Source: Gordonia lacunae
Lineage (GTDB): Bacteria; Actinomycetota; Actinomycetes; Mycobacteriales; Mycobacteriaceae
Assembly: GCF_002149015.1 (NCBI RefSeq)
Contig: NZ_NGFO01000043.1
Span: 1 to 33,917 of the forward strand
Length of the DNA: 33,917 nucleotides
Reading direction: 5' to 3'
In this document: positions 31,595 to 33,917 of the stretch, piece by piece
How the letters are laid out: each line of letters begins with the position of its first letter
How positions within the stretch are numbered: the stretch's first letter is position 1
The notes under the pieces: generated by a model
Database searches by the model: none
The model's input: only the letters and a program-made list of their open reading frames with translations
What the model was told of the DNA's origin: nothing
Translations under genes and position numbers: made by a program

Positions 31595-31640
31595 TAGGGT
31601 TCGGCGCAGTGGAGGCAACGCGGCCTCCTGGTGAGGAGGT
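31595..31640 (+). promoter_or_regulatory. Promoter and possible translational switch before php
   Basis: TAGGGT (31595-31600) is a -10 box predicting a start near 31607. The short leader has three complementary blocks: GGAGGC (31611-31616), (G)CCTCCT (31623-31629) and the Shine-Dalgarno AGGAGG (31634-31639). The middle block can pair fully with either neighbour, so one fold hides the ribosome site and the other frees it. Confidence 0.4.
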
Positions 31641-31643
31641 TCC

Positions 31644-32603
31644 ATGGCCACCGTCCACACCGCGACCGGCCCGATCGATTCCGCAGACCTCGGAAACGTG
31701 TTGGTGCACGAGCATGTGTTCATCGTCGGCGAGGAGTTCCGGCAGAACTACCAGGATGACTGGGACGAGGACGACAAGGTCGCCGAAGCGGTCCGCGACC
31801 TGACCGAACTCAAGGAGCTCGGGATCGACACGATCCTCGACCCGACGGTTCTCGGTCTCGGCCGGTACATCCCACGGATCCAACGGATCGCCGAACAGAT
31901 CGACCTCAACATCGTCGTGGCGACCGGCCTCTACACCTACAACGACATCCCGTTCCAGTTCCACTATGCGGGGCCGGGACTGCTGTTCGACGTCCCGGAG
32001 CCGCTGGTCACCCTGTTCACGAAGGACCTCACCGAGGGCATCGCGGACACCGGTGTGCGAGCGGCGTTTCTGAAGTGCGCCATCGAATCCCAGGGACTGA
32101 CACCGGGCGTCGAGCGCGTGATGCGCGCGGTGGGACAGACCAGCGCCCAGACCGGGGCGCCCATCACCGTGCACACCGATCCGCACAGTCAGTCGGGATT
32201 GGTCGCCCAGAAGATCTTCGCCGAGGAAGGGGCCGACCTGACGAAGGTGGTCATCGGCCACTCCGGTGACAGCGTCGACCTCGACTACCTGATGAAGCTG
32301 GCCGACGCCGGTTCCATCCTCGGCATGGATCGTTTCGGGCTCGACCTCCTCCTGCCCTTCGACGAGCGCGTGAACACGGTCGCCGAACTGTGCAAGCGCG
32401 GCTATGCCGACCGCATGGCCCTTGCGCACGACGCCGCCTGCTTCATCGACTGGTTCGACCACGAGGCGAAGAAGCAGGCACTCCCGAAGTGGAACTATCG
32501 GCACATCAGTGAAGAGGTGTTGCCTGCGCTGCGGGAACGCGGTGTGAGCGAGGCCGACATCACGACGATGCTCGTCGACGTGCCGCGGCGCTACTTCGAG
32601 TAG
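31644..32603 (+). CDS. php: Phosphotriesterase-like lactonase (Php type)
   Basis: A 319-residue amidohydrolase of the PTE/PLL family, close along its length to M. tuberculosis Php (Rv0230c). All metal ligands are visible: H22 and H24 (VLVHEHV), the bridging carbamylated lysine K144 (FLKCA), H177 (ITVHT), H206 (IGHSGDS) and D263 (LAHDAA). The motif VVATGLYTYNDIPFQFHYAGPG is typical of lactonase members. These enzymes hydrolyse acyl-homoserine and other lactones, with weak organophosphate activity. Rhodococcal QsdA is a quorum-quenching relative. GAGGAGG precedes the ATG. It converges on an SDR gene with a 21-bp gap. Confidence 0.92.
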   Translation: MATVHTATGPIDSADLGNVLVHEHVFIVGEEFRQNYQDDWDEDDKVAEAVRDLTELKELGIDTILDPTVLGLGRYIPRIQRIAEQIDLNIVVATGLYTYNDIPFQFHYAGPGLLFDVPEPLVTLFTKDLTEGIADTGVRAAFLKCAIESQGLTPGVERVMRAVGQTSAQTGAPITVHTDPHSQSGLVAQKIFAEEGADLTKVVIGHSGDSVDLDYLMKLADAGSILGMDRFGLDLLLPFDERVNTVAELCKRGYADRMALAHDAACFIDWFDHEAKKQALPKWNYRHISEEVLPALRERGVSEADITTMLVDVPRRYFE

Positions 32604-32624
32604 CGCCGCGACATCGGCTCGGGG

Positions 32625-33422
32625 TCAGCGCAGGCTGGTCTGGTACCGGCGCATCCCGCGCAGCCACCGGTCGTAGTCGGCGCCTTTCTGGCGGTACATC
32701 TCGAGGACCTCGGGGTGGGGAAGGATGAGGAAGCGTTCGTCGGCGACCGCTTCCAGCACGATCGCGGCCACCGCCCCGGGCGTCAGCACCGTGCCCGCGC
32801 TCTCCACGGCGCGCTGCATCAGGCGTTGCTCATCGGTGGCGGAATCAGTGTCCGGCCGAAGCAGTTTGGTGTCGACACCCATCGGACACAGGCAGCTGAC
32901 CCGAACCCCGTCGTCGCCATGGGTGATGTTGAGCCACTCCGCGAAACCGACCGCGGCATGTTTGGTGACCGAATACGGGGCGTTGCCGATCTGCGTGAGC
33001 AGACCTGCTGCCGACGCCGTGCTGACGAAGTAGCCGGTCCCTCGTTCCACCCAGTCCGGGACGAGGCGCCGAGCTCCCCGGATGTGAGCGCGGAGGTTGA
33101 CGTCGAACGCGAGATCCCACACCGCCTCGTCGGTGTCGACACCGCCACCCAGGCCGACGCCGGCGTTGGCGAAGTAGAGGTCGACGGGACCGAAAGTGCT
33201 CTCCGCCAGCCGAACCGCGGCATCGATGTGCTCATCGGAGGAGGCATCGCCCCCGATCGCGGTCGCCGAATCCCCCAGCGACCCGGCGACGGCCTGTGCG
33301 CCGGATTCGTCGAGATCGGTGACGACGACCTTCGCGCCCGCATCGACCAGCGCATGCGCGATCGCCGCACCGATACCCGCACCGCCACCCGTGACGATGG
33401 CCACCTTGCCCGCGACGTCCAT
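32625..33422 (-). CDS. SDR-family oxidoreductase
   Basis: A 265-residue classical short-chain dehydrogenase. The cofactor loop is TGGGAGIG (~11-18), the Asp after the second strand (VVTDLD) favours NAD(H), and NAGVG lies near 87. The catalytic Ser is in STASAAG, and Tyr and Lys are in YSVTK. The C-terminal tail beyond residue ~215 (HPEVLEMYRQKGADYDRWLRG) is typical of a mycobacterial SDR subgroup. The start ATG 33422 has AAGGAG 5 nt upstream; a longer frame runs into repeat sequence and is not coding. The substrate is unknown, perhaps a hydroxy or oxo compound linked to the lactonase. Confidence 0.9.
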   Translation of the reverse strand: MDVAGKVAIVTGGGAGIGAAIAHALVDAGAKVVVTDLDESGAQAVAGSLGDSATAIGGDASSDEHIDAAVRLAESTFGPVDLYFANAGVGLGGGVDTDEAVWDLAFDVNLRAHIRGARRLVPDWVERGTGYFVSTASAAGLLTQIGNAPYSVTKHAAVGFAEWLNITHGDDGVRVSCLCPMGVDTKLLRPDTDSATDEQRLMQRAVESAGTVLTPGAVAAIVLEAVADERFLILPHPEVLEMYRQKGADYDRWLRGMRRYQTSLR

Positions 33423-33543
33423 GGATCTCCTTCGATCGCCGATGTGTGGGTCCAGAGTTACCAGACGGCGGGGCTTCGACAGGCCCACCCGGCGGGAATG
33501 GGGCTCAGGCGGCTGCTCCTGACCCGAGTGAACCACCCACCCC

Positions 33544-33602
33544 CGCTCCCTGAGGTGCGAGGAGCGCAAGCGACCACCCACTGCTCCCTGAGGAGCGCCC
33601 GG
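33544..33602. repeat. Palindromic chromosomal repeat, right-hand copy
   Basis: Bases 33544-33574 equal 499-529 exactly (31 bp). TGAGGAGCGCCCGG at 33589-33602 equals 295-308. The central hairpin found at 323-372 and 534-573 is missing, so this copy carries only the end motifs, twice, in tandem (GCTCCCTGAGG at 33545 and 33583). It lies directly beside the IS30 end. Confidence 0.7.
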
Positions 33603-33625
33603 TGCGCAGGCGACCCACGGCGGAT

Positions 33626-33917
33626 TCAACCGGTCGCTGCAACAGCGGGATCGGTTGGTCCTGATCGTAGTAGTTCGTCGAGTTTGTAGGCGGGGCTGCG
33701 CCAACCGTGTCGTTTGCGGGGCCGGCCATTGAGTTCGGCGGCCACGTTGGCCAGGATCCCCGGCCCGTGAAACGACAGGTCGGTTCCCTTGGGGAAGTAC
33801 TGGCGCAGCAGGCCGTTGGTGTTCTCGTTGCTGCCTCGCTGCCAGGGGCTGTGCGGGTCGGCAAAGTAGATCGGCAGCCCGGTCGCCTCGGTGATCGCGG
33901 TGTGCAACGCCATCTCC
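33626..33917 (-). CDS. IS30-family transposase, C-terminal part (cut by window edge)
   Basis: The frame enters from the right edge and ends at 33626, giving ~96 residues. It contains the last part of the DDE catalytic domain: YFADPHSPWQRGSNENTNGL with the catalytic Glu in NEN, then LRQYFPKGTDLS and the C-terminal LNGRPRKRHGWRSPAY. This is unmistakably IS30. Just downstream, ATTCAACCGGTCGCTGCAAC (33624 onward, read on the plus strand) overlaps the gene end and may be part of the terminal inverted repeat. The 5' part lies outside the window. Confidence 0.88.
   Translation of the reverse strand, partial: EMALHTAITEATGLPIYFADPHSPWQRGSNENTNGLLRQYFPKGTDLSFHGPGILANVAAELNGRPRKRHGWRSPAYKLDELLRSGPTDPAVAATG

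Noticed and set aside
30081..32504. 807-codon open frame on the minus strand
   Set aside because: It lies antisense to the NCS1 permease and php genes, is extremely rich in Asp/Arg/His/Val, and shows no domain. This is a typical GC-rich shadow.
1..33917. tRNA, rRNA, prophage or known riboswitch
   Set aside because: I looked for clover-leaf arms with CCA-type ends, rRNA motifs, integrases and phage genes and saw none; only two IS fragments are mobile.

Overview
The window is a GC-rich actinobacterial chromosome segment, most likely from the Mycobacteriales and probably a Gordonia- or Rhodococcus-like bacterium. The inference rests on protein families: a close relative of M. tuberculosis Php, a TNT-type NADase, the GcoAB guaiacol O-demethylase, an NsrR-Hmp pair, and many DUF2510-type or Sec-secreted small proteins. 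Several genes also have a TANNNT -10 box only 6-7 nt before the start codon, as in leaderless actinobacterial transcripts. The genus is not certain. Both ends are cut transposase genes, an IS110-type on the left and an IS30-type on the right. Each sits in or beside copies of the same palindromic repeat, including an exact 31-bp copy at 499-529 and 33544-33574.

Left part (0.7-7 kb): housekeeping and stress genes. These are an FBP/FusB-like zinc protein, a WrbA quinone reductase, a DUF72 protein and a small DUF2510 membrane protein. A nitric-oxide module follows: nsrR, hmp and a translationally coupled membrane protein, with a 23-bp 11-1-11 palindrome in front of nsrR. A 22-bp-arm inverted repeat, a small orphan gene and a GntR/FadR regulator complete this part.

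Catabolic island (7-17.7 kb): two divergent operons. The leftward one encodes HyuA and HyuB (ATP-dependent hydantoinase/oxoprolinase type) and an amidase. The rightward one encodes a MaoC-type hydratase, a family III CoA-transferase, an MmgE/PrpD protein, an acyl-CoA dehydrogenase and a CitE-like lyase, with four of the five tightly overlapped. Together they suggest that a cyclic or linear amide is hydrolysed to a (di)carboxylic acid, activated by CoA transfer, hydrated and cleaved. The substrate is unknown. The GntR protein at its edge is a candidate regulator.

Middle part (17.7-25.1 kb): a 28-codon gene, three small exported proteins, a membrane protein/winged-helix regulator pair, and a MerR gene divergent from a PuuE-like deacetylase whose promoter carries an 18-bp palindrome in an over-long spacer. 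A 549-bp non-coding stretch follows, then a secreted protein with a papain-like Cys-His-Asp signature coupled to a lipoprotein hydrolase.

Right part (25.1-33.9 kb): gcoB, gcoA and divergent gcoR (AraC type) for aryl-ether O-demethylation. Next is a Sec-exported TNT-domain NAD+ glycohydrolase whose stop codon overlaps the start of a probable immunity gene. Then come an NCS1 transporter, a phosphotriesterase-like lactonase with a possible Shine-Dalgarno-sequestering leader, an SDR oxidoreductase, and the repeat plus IS30 end.

The strongest candidates for a little-described system are the TNT/immunity pair and the HyuAB-CoA catabolic island.
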